NCBI GenBank assembly: GCA_947179485.1
Contig: OX359250.1
Location: forward strand, 4,795,661 to 4,859,660
Direction of reading: 5' to 3'
DNA: 64,000 nucleotides
Source: Allacma fusca
Lineage: Eukaryota > Arthropoda > Collembola > Symphypleona > Sminthuridae
The notes below the pieces were generated by a model, which was given only the letters and a program-made list of their open reading frames with translations, was not told the origin of the DNA and made no database searches. Both the position numbers and the translations under genes were made by a program. Below are positions 20,810 to 31,330 of this stretch, in pieces; position 1 is the first letter of the stretch, and every line of letters begins with the position of its first letter.

Positions 20810-21090
20810 TTTAGAATGTTTCGCAAAATCCAAAGCCTACTGATGTCCATTGAGAAAGATTGCAGTTAGTACTGACAGGAATACAAATTATGCTTAATTT
20901 ATACTTTCATAATGAAATTATGCTTTGTTATACACATGCAACATTTGCTTTCAGTTGTCACGCAATCAATACAGTATGCTAGATGGCTACAAGGTATCAT
21001 CAGCTATTCTGCGTGTTTTTAATGTGCAGTTTGCATAACCGTTCTTCAACAACACTCAAACCTCTAAACGCTATAAACTATACAACTTTA
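20810..21090. other. non-coding, nothing recognised
   Basis: AT-rich sequence without recognisable features. Confidence 0.3.
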
Positions 21091-21096
21091 AATATA

Positions 21097-21849
21097 CAGT
21101 AAAACCTGTATATAGTGGTTTCTCCAGAGAACCTAAAATTTGACCACTATGTACAGTGGCTCAGTATAGCGGTCATGGACCACTATGTAGGGTAAATATA
21201 TTAAACAAATGTTTTAACGAGTTTAAGAAGATTAATTAAAACGGCAACATTTGTTTTACATAATCACTAATTTTTGACCGTTAAAAAATTTTCAACTTGT
21301 GTCGAGCAAGAAATTCTATATAACGATAATTCTATTGTATATGGTAATTTTAAATATTCTTCTTCTTGAATATAGGTGAAATAGCTTCCAACCATTGTAA
21401 ATATACTTCATTATTGACCCCGGCAGATTCTCTGCAAATATAAGTTAAACAAATATAATGTCTTCTTCCCAGATTCACTCCAACGATTGCTTGCTGGCAA
21501 TTATACCTACCTACCCGAATTTCACTTTGAGATTTTCCAATAATTTTAATTTTTTCGACCTTTTCGAAATCGAAGTCAACGTTTTTTTGAACTGTGTTGG
21601 CACAGGAATAGCGAAGAATTCGTGTGTACATTGTTTTTAATGCAGACCATTGTATTCAGAGTTCGGAGCATGCGTTTCGTAATGAATGGACATATGCCCT
21701 GGTCCATTATTGACAGGGGACCACTATAGAGAAAACCACTGCATACAGGGTTAACGTAATGTAAAAATATAGGGCGAGTGGTCACATGATACTGACCACT
21801 GTTAACATGATACCACTGTATAGGTGGTCACTATATACAGGTTTTACTG
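21097..21849. mobile_element. pogo/Tc1-like TIR element, 753 bp, non-autonomous
   Basis: CAGTAAAACCTGTATATAGT at 21097 is matched by its exact inverted copy ending at 21849, and TA lies on both sides. Further inward both ends carry GACCACTAT-type words (for example near 21131, 21178, 21718 and 21795), an inverted subterminal array. A 93-codon minus-strand ORF at 21350-21631 lies inside; I could not match it to a transposase. The CAGT start, TA target and size suggest a deletion derivative of a pogo-like element. Confidence 0.85.
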
Positions 21850-21859
21850 TATATACAAA

Positions 21860-22525
21860 ATGAAATACATATGCAGACTAAATATTATTAACATACCTTC
21901 TTAAAGGCTTTGCCTGTTTTGAAATTCCTTGTCTAGAGTGTCGTAAGCTGAATCCTAGGTAAATTATACTGTACTGTTGACCTTTCACAAAATTTATCAG
22001 AGAAAGTTTTTACCTCGACAATATACTTACTATCATTGACTTTTTTTTACAGATTCACCTTCTCATTTATCAGTACTAATTGATAAGCGCAAATTGAAAA
22101 ATGGAGAGTAAAGTATATGTTCTATGCAAGGGTAGTTCTCTGGTTTCCATTCGTTTAGACAAATTCCACAATAATAGCAGCATATACGAGCTCCTTAGCT
22201 AAGCAAGATAGGTAGAAGAAAGATTCCAACCGTTTTTAGATAAGAATATAGCAAGGACATCTAGTTTGTTTACTGTCATTTCTCACATCGCAGTAATTAG
22301 ATGAATGCAAATTAAATCTTAAATTCATGATTTATCTACTCCCAGCCAATTTAGCCATCCAGAAGCTTAATTTCGGTGTGATGTATTTGGAGACTCGTTG
22401 GGTGTATTTAATGCTCCAGGAAATTATTAGCTGCATCTACTGAGACAGGTTCTGTTATATTTTAGTTTTTGAAAATTCCCAAGACATTTGACTTGAAAAT
22501 TTAAAACAAAAAGATCTACATTTCT
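21860..22525. other. non-coding, nothing recognised
   Basis: AT-rich, no ORF of note and no repeat ends identified. Confidence 0.3.
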
Positions 22526-22529
22526 GATA

Positions 22530-23925
22530 CATAAATTAAGATGTAATATTTTAAACGAAGCAATAAGAAAGAACTATATAGAACTTAGATCAACAGATCA
22601 GTGCATTGAAACATCCAAAACAAAATTACATTCTCTTCCAGAAGACATACACCAGTGCACACTAGAACTTATGGAAAAGAACCATCAACAAAAATTTGAT
22701 AAAATCAAATCACTACAAATAAAGAAGTTGCAAAAGGAACTCGTTACAAAGAAGAATTCGAACAAATCAACTTATTCAGCATTTGCATCCAATAATATAT
22801 AGACATTAACAAAACATAAAGAAAATGTAATTAATCTCAGTTAATACAACATTAATGATGAAGAATCGGCAGCTTTATCATTAGGAATGAATTAGTCTCT
22901 TCCTCCCAACAATAATATGTTAAAGAATTTACGTCTTATATTCATCGCTTCTATTGAGTACCAGCTCAATAATGAAAACATTCAGGATATGCAACAAGAA
23001 ATAATTCGTACACACATTATGGAAGGCGGAAATTTTGTTAAACCAGACAACATTATTCAAATTATCAAGAAACTTCAAAATAATGTTATAATTCAAGAAG
23101 GTCCATGCTCCACATTAAATTATGATCCGACTATAGTCCACTTGAATTCTCTAAATAAAAAGTCCAAAGAACTTGAGAATAAACACAAGATAGGTACAAA
23201 CCTCTAGAATAATATTATTCATAACCATCCAAGAATATCAAGATTTTTTGGACTTCCAAAAATGCATAAAGATGGAATCCCACGCGGACCAATAAATGCT
23301 TACTGACGATCAGTGAACATTAAGCGGTTGATGATACCATCGAACTTCTTAACATCTCTACGTAGCACATATTTTCAGTATAATCAAGAGTTGAGAGAAC
23401 GATGGTTGCACTATGGGTTCTCCTATTTCTGGAACCATTGCAGATGTTTATTTGCAAAAAATGGAGCAACAAATGGTACTAAACAACCCCGAAATTCTAT
23501 TTTGGAGAAGATATGTAGAAGATGTACTTGCAGTAGTAGAGATATTAAATACTGATAATATCCTCAATATGTTGAATTCAGGTCATCCCCAAATAAAATT
23601 AACCATTGAACACGAAGAAAATAATTGAATCCCATTTCCGAACGGTCTCAACATTCACGATTTAGAAGGCAACATTGAAACTAAGGTGAACCGAAAAAGC
23701 AAACAAACGAATAGGTATTCGTACTTCTAGTCTTTTCATCACACTTCCCAAAAGACATCTGTTGTAGATGCACTGGTTCATCGTGCTTTCAAATTATGCC
23801 ATGGAAAATACCTGGAAGAACAGTCCCACATTAGAAATATTCTAAGAATGAATTCATACTCACCGAAATTTATAGAACGGAGAATAATTAGAACTCATAA
23901 GAAATTCCAGTTAAACATTAATTAA
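22530..23925 (+). pseudogene. Penelope-like retroelement, reverse transcriptase, decayed
   Basis: The plus strand reads through, in changing frames, an N-terminal basic region and the RT. The RT shows FFGLPKMHKDGIPRGPINAY (the YGLPKIHK motif of Penelope-like elements), MGSPISGTIADVYLQKMEQQ, WRRYVEDVLAVV (the YVDD box in altered form) and HPQIKLTIEHEEN. These are followed by the RK..TNRYSYF...S and VVDALVHRAFKLCHGKYLEE segments. Stops and shifts are frequent (several in 1.4 kb). The expected GIY-YIG endonuclease downstream is missing; the copy ends at an AT microsatellite. Confidence 0.85.
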
Positions 23926-23952
23926 CTGGAATTAACTGGATTAATTGCAGAA

Positions 23953-23954
<2 letters not shown>

Positions 23955-24001
<47 letters not shown>

Positions 24002-24043
24002 TAGTATATATATATATAGTATATATATATATAGTATATATAT
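23955..24043. repeat. (TA)n microsatellite
   Basis: About 90 bp of TA repeats, interrupted by TAG at regular points, directly after the Penelope-like relic. Confidence 0.95.
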
Positions 24044-24960
24044 CATAGTTATGAAATTAGTGGTGGTAAATTTTTTACCGAGAGTCAAACACCCATAAAG
24101 TATTCGGATGCAAGCCACATGGACTTTTTCGGGCTTGTCTTCCTCAAACATAAGATCTTCCTGAATCGCCCGGGTCACAAGATGGAGAGTGGAAAAAACT
24201 TCGCAGTATGTGGAATAGTTCAACGCTCGCCATTTTTAGCAACGTCAACGAATCTTCAAAATTCTTCTTGTGACCAATTGCTACAAAGATTGGTTATCAT
24301 TTTGAAAAATCGGCAGATATTTATCGCCGATATAAGTGCTCTAAATTAATTGGTATTAAGTGGTCTAAATAGGAAGGCCCGCCCCTGTATTGAAGTTGTC
24401 GCAGAATACATTTATATGGGAGTAAAATTTACCAATTTTGGGGCCTTCGGCTCGGAAATAAAGCGTCAGTTCCTAGCTACAATAGGACCAGTGGAAAAAA
24501 CCCTTAAAAATCCAGAATAAAACTCGAAACTGGAAAATGTAGCCTCCGAATTTGAGAGATGCCAAATACGATAATTTCGGGACGATATTCTATATAAAAT
24601 ATCGCCATTTTACCACCAATATAAATCGCCAAATGTGTCAAGAATATCGGTGTCTCTGAAATATCAATTTCCATACATTGGCCCTGTTTTTAATTTGCCT
24701 TCGGTAGCGCGGTTAAAAGAGAATAATACAAAGGGATTCATCTTAATGGCATACAAGCATTACTGGCTTAAACAGCGCTGCCTTACAATCTCCTTCACTA
24801 GAAACACTTTTTGTATGCACATTTTATGTATACAGTACACGCAACTGCACACATGTATTAACGACATTAACAATAATTGTGCATGCAATCGTCCTCATAA
24901 CATTTTTCTCTGGTTTCCGGTTTTTTAATGAAACAACAATCGTTTATAATAATTAGTGAA
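24044..24960. other. undetermined stretch, one possible minus-strand exon
   Basis: Mostly non-coding. On the minus strand 24060-24223 is open with plausible codon use (FEEDKPEKVHVACIRILYGC) and ends at CTCG|GTAAAA, a possible donor. No acceptor was settled and no family recognised, so it is mentioned only as a candidate. Confidence 0.2.
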
Positions 24961-24970
24961 AATGAGCGGG

Positions 24971-25422
24971 AAGTGGCGCTCAATTCAGTTAAGTTTTTCA
25001 ATTCAGTTCAATTCACGTGCTGAACTGAATTGAAGCTAGATTTTTTATTCAATTCAGTGCAGTTCAAAATTTTGAATTTAATTTAACTTAACTGAATCGA
25101 AAACAGTTTCCACAGATGTTCTTACAAAAAGGCTGTCTAGAAATGACGGCAGTTTTTTCCAAGCGCTGAGCAAAAGGAAGCTAAATTAAGGGCACAAATC
25201 TGAAGAGAATGATTGTTTATTGAAATGTTGAATGAAATGATGAATGATTTGTGATGATTGAAATGAATTGTTTGAAACTTGAATTCAAGGAAAACGATTC
25301 AATTCAACTCAAAGTTATGAACTGAATCAATCGGTTCAGGTTTATCTTGAATTGAATCGTAAAAGTAGTGAATTGAATTGAACTTAAAATTTCCAATTCA
25401 GAATTAAATTGTCAGAGCACTA
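24971..25422. mobile_element. hAT-type MITE, relative of the one at 5273
   Basis: The left end AGTGGCGCTCAATTCAG and the right end (inverted TAGTGCTCTGACAATTT) share the TAGTGNTC start of the 5273-6425 element. The interior has the same AATTCAGTTCAATTCA words in opposite orientation at the two ends. GAGCGGGA and GAGCAGCA on the outside look like a decayed 8-bp duplication (6 of 8). It is older than the copy at 5273, judging from TIR and duplication decay. Confidence 0.75.
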
Positions 25423-25485
25423 GAGCAGCATCGATGGAGGGGCTAAAATACATTAAACATAATTAAAAAACAAGATACAGCTCTC

Positions 25486-25809
25486 ATGAACAAAGTTAAT
25501 GACTTGAAAGAATTACAGAGGACAGAGCTCAAGTGTGGGAATATTTTCGGCTATGAAAAGATTGATTTAAGACTTTATGTAAGCTGTGTGAAACAGATCC
25601 CAGCACTTATACCAACCGAAAATAACACTACAAAATACCAACTCAAAGCAGTACATAGTGTCAAATTAGGTGAAGAGTCAGCAAATTCGGTTGTTCAAGA
25701 TTTGTTCGTGTCAGAGAACTTGGAGGTTTGCCCAGATCTTTATATGAAAGTAGCCTTTCATAAACTACCTGCAGCTTTTGTTAATTTATTGCTACCTGTA
25801 TTGTTCTGA
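25486..25809 (+). CDS. hypothetical ORF, 107 aa
   Basis: An ATG-initiated ORF with unbiased composition (NDLKELQRTELKCGN, LRLYVSCVKQIPALIP, VCPDLYMKVAFHKLP). No domain, signal peptide or splice context was recognised. It lies between a MITE and a LINE tail, so it may be a transposon fragment. It is longer than most chance ORFs here, but that is weak support. Confidence 0.25.
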   Translation: MNKVNDLKELQRTELKCGNIFGYEKIDLRLYVSCVKQIPALIPTENNTTKYQLKAVHSVKLGEESANSVVQDLFVSENLEVCPDLYMKVAFHKLPAAFVNLLLPVLF

Positions 25810-25889
25810 TATGAATTTAATTGAATCGCGTTGAAATTATTGAGTTATAAATTTCCCTAGCATATATAATTTTAACAAAGGTAGGGTAT

Positions 25890-26230
25890 CCTCGTAGGCT
25901 TCTTCCCATACCTCAGCTCAAGGATTCATGAATCCTTATACAGGAGGACCTAGCTCGTATTACCTCCTCGTCCTCACTCCCTCTATATAGGCAAATTAAA
26001 AACCGCTTTTCCACATCTGGGTACCTACTCCACAATACTCCTCTTAAATATATAAGACTAATTGCGAATATTAGGCTCAATTCCTCCACCCTATATACCA
26101 GAGTTAAAATGAAAATTACACACCACGACCTTTGCGTTGAGTGTAACCTCCACACTCTTAAAATACCGGTTAGACCGCATGCAGGAATAAATACATTTAG
26201 TCCTGTACAAGAGTATTTTCAAACTTTAAC
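25890..26230 (+). pseudogene. LINE ORF2 C-terminal fragment
   Basis: The plus strand encodes PLYRQIKNRFSTSGYLLHNT, RLIANIRLNSSTLYT and HHDLCVECNLHTLKI. These match the region after the reverse transcriptase of LINEs, where a short cysteine motif (CxxC) follows an IARLR-like segment. No RT core is seen here. It may be the same LINE family as at 27500, 50365 and 58400. Confidence 0.55.
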
Positions 26231-26234
26231 TTGA

Positions 26235-26530
26235 AAATTGCAGGTACAATTTGTGGACGCACTGCAGGTGAACTTTATTCCTATACTATAATATTCCCGT
26301 CCAGGAACTGTTTTTATGATGCTGGAAAGCAAGAATGAAATTATCGGGTGCGGATGTGAAATATTCTTGCAAACGTGAAGTAAAATTTTACGGTCGTTTT
26401 ATCAACGGTCTATTACTGTCTGTATATTGATCATGCAGTCTGTTGCCATTACACGCAGTTCATTGCCAGTAACCATTCTCATTGTCATTTTGGATATTAT
26501 TGATTATTGCGGGGTTTAAAATAATTAAGT
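26235..26530. other. non-coding, upstream of the SAM-domain gene
   Basis: No clear promoter motif or repeat was identified. Confidence 0.3.
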
Positions 26531-26537
26531 TTAAATA

Positions 26538-26982
26538 ATGAGCTTCCTCATTATTGATCAAGTGCTGAGTGACCTCAAGCTTACGGATTTATACGAGGCG
26601 AAGTTTCATAGTAAGTTCATTCTTTATTGTTTAACTAATTTTAATTAATGTAAACATTTTCCCATACCAATAGTATTACATAATTAATGTATCATGTTTC
26701 ACGACGAATTCCAATTCATTTGTAATTATGAAAAATTTATTCAATAATCTAAAATCCGTTACAAAGCATTTTGTCTCCTTATTTCTAGAGGACTGTCTTG
26801 ATGGCGAAACAATGCTGACGATTTTGGGAGGTGCAGAAACTATGAAGGAAGAACTTTGCCATGTTTTGCCTTGTATCGGTCACAGGATTCGTATCAAGAT
26901 TACAAGATACATTTCAAAATACAAACAAAAAACTCCACTACCTCCGTCTGTTTTAGAACTGTCCGCGTTTGTCTCCCGCTAA
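26538..26982 (+). CDS. two-exon gene for a SAM-domain protein, about 89 aa
   Basis: ATG at 26538 starts exon 1 (26538-26610), which ends at a consensus donor A|GTAAGT. The acceptor TTTCTAG at 26788 opens exon 2 (26789-26982), which ends TAA; the phases agree (1+2). The product MSFLIIDQVLSDLKLTDLYE, then KFHKDCLDGETMLTILGGAE, then CIGHRIRIKITRYISKY, fits a SAM domain (short helix, Y-x-x-x-F, DGxxLL, G-x-R-x-K). SAM domains mediate protein-protein or RNA contacts. The protein ends soon after the domain, so it is either a very short SAM protein or the first exons of a longer gene cut off here. Both splice sites are good. Confidence 0.6.
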
Positions 26983-27079
26983 TAGTTGAGCTCATACTTA
27001 CTAAATATTTTTCATTTGATTTTTGTAAATTATTCTGGATTATTCCGTGCTCTATTTGTAATTTTGAGTAATACATTTT

Positions 27080-27490
27080 GTCATTCACGTTATTTCGGAA
27101 ACGTATTTTTTATTATTCTATTAATATTTTTATATTAATGTGATTGTCATTTGGTATTAATAAAATGTGTACCATAATTTTATTAACAGAATTCATTTTA
27201 AGTTTAAATTGTACCATACCACAAATCCATTTTCAACTTTACTAGATTCATTTTAAAACGTGGACACAAACAGTCTAGATTTAAGAATGGTATTTGGCAT
27301 GAAACCACCCCACAACCAGGAATAGTTTAAGGACGCTACCAGCCATGTAAAAAAATCAGCCGTACAGGTCTAAAATTTCTATCCATATACCCAGGTCGGC
27401 CGGATTAAATTACTTGTAATCCGCATAACAAGAAGGAATCCCGCTTAGATATGGAGTGTTTGCTATTTATTCATGGCGGGGAATAAAAAA
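27080..27490. other. non-coding, nothing recognised
   Basis: AT-rich, no recognisable feature. The plus-strand AATAAA-type words near 27160 could be poly(A) signals for the SAM-domain gene. Confidence 0.25.
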
Positions 27491-27499
27491 TAGGACGCC

Positions 27500-27784
27500 C
27501 AAACTTAAATTTAATCCGGAATTTTTAGAGTGCAGGAACAAAATGATATATTCCATATTCTAACCAGGTGCAGTATATACGGCCAAGCAACTCAAATGTA
27601 TCTGGGTAAACATAATGTACTTAATTACAAATCTGAAAGCTCACTGCTCGCTCTCTTTAAGGAACCTCCAAGGAGTTCATCTTCGATGTTTTTAAGTTTA
27701 TTCATAGTTGCTGTATACGAAATAATTTTCCTAATTGCCTTTAATCTCAAAACACAGGACACCAAAGGTTGGCATTCCTCTTAG
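27500..27784 (+). pseudogene. LINE ORF2 3' end fragment
   Basis: After FLECRNKNDIFHILTRCSIY, a zinc-ribbon-like HxxxxC motif typical of LINE ORF2 ends, about 60 further codons run to a stop. The phrase is the expected continuation of the CxxC motif found at 25890-26230. The two pieces could be one LINE split by the intervening 1.3 kb. Confidence 0.5.
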
Positions 27785-27789
27785 CATAC

Positions 27790-28750
27790 TTACATTTACT
27801 TTATCTTATTATTTTTAAAACCTTTGATTAATGTACGGATGATATGGGCGCCGCCCGAAGAGAATGCTGTATAAATTGAATTGGAAGTTAACTTACATTT
27901 AAATTGTTATGTGGATTTTGATTTCGGCAATAACAAATATTTTTCAACACTAGTATACAGAAATGGTGTCCCAACCAGCTGTTGTACAGGTGTGCGCACG
28001 TGCAAAATTTTGGACAAAACATGTAAGAATAGCACCGGCTTAAACAGTCTAACTTTTTCGGAGTTACTAGTTTGGTTTTGAAAACCTAGTAACATTTATT
28101 GGACTTTGTTAAACTCAGTTTATACATGACATATCTGGTATTCATGTGTAGAGCCTAGAGCGATTAGAAGAGTACCTCAACCGATCAAGCTACTTCCGAT
28201 TGACATCAGATTCTTCTACTAGGTCTTTATCAAGACCGCTATGCCATCCCTTCGCATTTGTATATTTTGCACATTTGAGTGAGGATATTAATTTATAATA
28301 ATGTGCTTTGTATACTGATAACATATTTGTGACCCAATCCGTCAATTCTTGGTGCAAATGTTGATTTCAAAATTCGTAAAAAAATCAATTCGTCCACTGA
28401 GACTGAGAAGATACAGTAGTCCCAACTTCAGTGATGCAAGATTTAAAGCTTTAAAAGAGTTTTCTACATATTGATTGAATTAATTATTTTCTGGGTAATT
28501 CCTTCAGTCAGCTAGGTGAGATAAGCGTGTGCACTCCGTATAATAGCTTTCAAAGTGTTTGGTAGATCACTCCGTTATTATTACGCATACGTGGTCAATA
28601 TTATTCCTCGATGAATAACATGCCGACAATGAATTTTTTGAAATTGAACTTAAAACTTGGCCAACAGTGAAGTTGCAAAAATTATATAAATTTAGGGACT
28701 ATATAATGGATTAGTAGATAATGCAATAATGAATACCTGATTGATTGATA
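27790..28750. other. non-coding; no 3' LTR of the Ty3-type element B found here
   Basis: This is where the downstream LTR of the minus-strand Ty3-type element B would be expected. No sequence matching the LTR/leader region at 45381-47150 was found by eye. A short inverted repeat lies at 28681-28710. No gene is seen. Confidence 0.35.
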
Positions 28751-28753
28751 AAC

Positions 28754-29600
28754 CTAAATCTTCTTTCCCCGTCTGTTGTCGGGACCATCTTTACGGAAAC
28801 CAGATCCATCACCTCGTGGGAATAACGGCAGAGTCGGATTCCGAAGAAATTTGTCTGGAGCAAATTTCTTCATTCCTGGTGTAACATCAGGAGGAATCAA
28901 ATTAACTTGAGCTTCTTCGGCTGAGAAATCCGCTCTTGGCCGTTTGGTCCTTGGCATCGGGTGAATGTTTTTAGATGACGTCGGAGTATAGGTTGAAGTA
29001 GGTTTTATAGGAGGACGTGATACGGTAGGAGGGTTTGAAGGAGGATTTGTGATTGGAAGGTATGGAAGTTTTATGGGAAGAGGTTTCTTAAAACCTGGAG
29101 TGAGAATGTTGTAGGATGAAGGAGGAGGGACTTTGTGGGTATCGTATTGTGGATTTTTAGGAATAATAGGGACAGTCGATATCTTTAAAGGAGGAGGTTT
29201 TGGAGTATTAAATCCGGTAGGGATGTCTTCAGGTAGTACGAGATGGATTGTTCCAGATGAGGTAGGGACAGAAAACGTTGCTGGAGAGATGTTCTTCGGT
29301 GTTGCTACCCGTGATGGTCTGGTGGCCCTACGCAGAAAACCAAAGCCTTCTGGAATACTTGCCGGTGGTGACGGTGAACGAATACGGAGATTCTTCATTT
29401 GGACAACTGGATTCAAACTTGGATCTTTATACAAGTCCTTTGATGCAGCCAATTCCTCCAGAGTCCGAATATTCGGAGTATATGGTTGTCCAGTCTTCTC
29501 ACGAACCAAAGGAACAATATCCGTGATATAATTGAAGCCGTGGGAGTCTCCGGGGCATGACATCTCCATTGTTGTAGTTAACGACGGAATCTCTTCGGCT
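28754..29600 (-). pseudogene. element B third ORF, distal part
   Basis: A proline-rich open region (for example PKPPPLKISTVPIIPK, RPPIKPTSTYTPTSS) ending in a basic tail (DNRRGKKI). It lies downstream of pol on the minus strand and is separated from its proximal part (39628-40245) by the nested hAT insertion. No envelope features such as a signal peptide, transmembrane segment or cysteine pairs are visible, so its role is unknown. Confidence 0.6.
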
Positions 29601-29980
29601 CCTCGAGGTAAAGGCGTGGCCCGCAGGCCATTTCCCAACCCAACCCGAGTCTTACCCACAAATACGTAACCCGAACCCGCCCGACCCGAAAGTCAACCTC
29701 TGAAACGTCGGCCCAACCCGACCCGACAGTATTTTTTAGGCCCGCGCCAGACCGCAGCCCGCTGGGTTTCAGTTGACATGGCCCGACCCAGCTTGCGGGC
29801 CCCCGCGGGGGGCCCGCAGTTATTTAATAACTTATTAAAACGCTTTGAGATTCGCTTCTCGTTCGGTCTTCTTCTGAATTTTAAATCATCCTCCATTACA
29901 ATGTCTAAAACAAAAGTGTAAACCGTAGAAACCGAAGAATTAATATTGCTTTTATAAGTTTTTCAAAAGTTTTAATATAA

Positions 29981-30653
29981 CGTTGGTGAAGAGGCAAAAT
30001 GATCTAGGTACATAATAAATTAAAATCAAAATGATCTGTATAACGTTTTCCCTAACGTCAAAATGAACTAGGTACAAGCCTTTTTAAAAGCAAACTGACC
30101 TAATTACATACAGTTTTCTTTCGAAGCAAAACGATCTAAGTGCTGCCCTAAATTTCTTTGTGAGAAAAATAGCTTCTGCAAGGAGGACACGTAGCTTATA
30201 AGGGCTGCAATGATTATTATTATTGTTAATTATTATAAGGGGTTAGTGAATAAATATTTAATTAAATTTCATTATAATTAAATAAAATAATTTAACCACA
30301 AATCCGTATCACTTTACTTTTACTAAAATCTAAAATTTTCCGATTTACTGCTTCGTAGTATTTATTTAGTTTTTTATAATACCATTTAAACGAAGAATGT
30401 AGCTTACTTTTTTAGGAATAAAAAAAATTAAATTCCTCACATATTCATATACTGACATTATAAAGTGCTTACACATATTGTTTTTTTTATAATTTGAATC
30501 TAGATAATTTTGCTTTCAAGTGAAGCTACATCTGGATCATTTTGCTTTTAAAATTCAATGCAAGTAGTTCATTTTGTCTTTATTGAAACTGCATGTAGAT
30601 CATTTTGATTTTAATCGATCATGCACCTAGATCATTTTGCCTCTTCACCGACG
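29981..30653. mobile_element. MITE with five direct and five inverted subterminal repeats, CGTTGG termini
   Basis: The ends CGTTGGTGAAGAGGCAAAAT and its near-perfect inverted copy (30634-30653) extend as imperfect TIRs of about 65 bp. Words of the form GCAAAATGATCTAGGTACAT start near 29993, 30026, 30058, 30089 and 30125 (spacing about 30-36 bp). Five inverted copies end near 30517, 30550, 30590, 30611 and 30643. The outside bases ATAA (29977-29980) and ATAT (30654-30657) could be a 4-bp target duplication with one change. It has no coding capacity. Its CGTTGG end matches that of the DUF7869-like transposon at 9740. Confidence 0.88.
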
Positions 30654-30657
30654 ATAT

Positions 30658-31330
30658 TAACACTTTTGAGAGGGGAAAAGCAGTAGAATAAGGGGCGAAG
30701 CGGGAAAGGCAGAAGTATATTTATATTATTTATTAGGTGAAACAAACCAAAGTTTATAATAATTAGGTTAAGAAACAATAATAATAGATTTTCCAAGAAA
30801 ATAGTATCAGGAGACAAATCAGCACAATGTGCACACAAATACGTAAGCCAAGAGAGTGAAAACCAAAATATAATAATCATTAGAAATAGAGTAGCATTTC
30901 ATAGCATCATAATGTAGCCAATAAAATAGATACAACAGAAATAGAATGATCAATAATAAGTAAGAAAACAAGTAGCATAAATAAGTAGAATGAGTATTTC
31001 TATGACAACATCTTATTTCTATATGGTTAGACATACAGAGCAAAGTAACTCTGGATGTCGGAAATTTACGTTATCCTTAATTCCTATATCTAAGCTTAGC
31101 AAGGATGTCTGAAAGTGACTACTTTCCACCTTTTTGCCTTCAAACGCACGCTAACTTGAGGCTAGTCTTCCTCTACATATGTACCTAGCGGAGCGCCATT
31201 TGATTACATGGCGCTCCATGCGTAGGTACATTGGCCGACAAGAGCCGTGTTGGGAGATAGTAGTGGCATGATGACAAGTTCAGCGCGAGCCGCTGAACTT
31301 GTTACCATGCCAGAAGCAAGTGGAGCAACA
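30658..31330 (-). repeat. element A, 3' LTR
   Basis: 673 bp, on the minus strand beginning TGTTGCTCCAC and ending AAAGTGTTA. The pol-downstream ORF runs into it. It holds two strong hairpins (31181-31229 and 31264-31312). Confidence 0.93.
31181..31312. other. two hairpins in the element A LTR
   Basis: The first stem is GGAGCGCCAT with its complement ATGGCGCTCC, extended outward by the GTACCTA/TAGGTAC arms. The second pairs TGGCATGATGACAAGTTCAG CG with its complement around a CGAGC loop, with two mismatches in 22 bp. Both recur in the other LTR (38946-39077). They lie near the U3 start. Possible roles are regulatory DNA or RNA structure, which is an inference. Confidence 0.85.

Noticed and set aside
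21350-21631. Minus-strand ORF as pogo transposase
   Set aside because: No DDE/D motif or helix-turn-helix pattern could be recognised in the 93 residues.
23955-24043. Minus-strand ORF with YIYILYIYIYI repeats
   Set aside because: It is a translation of the TA microsatellite.
28150-28230. A stretch resembling a tRNA-like fold
   Set aside because: No GGTTCGANTCC-type B box and no convincing acceptor stem could be drawn.
29991-30144. Regularly spaced repeats of about 20 bp that resemble a small CRISPR array
   Set aside because: The repeats are imperfect, are mirrored by five inverted copies at the other end of a TIR element, and the DNA is eukaryotic. They are subterminal repeats of a MITE.
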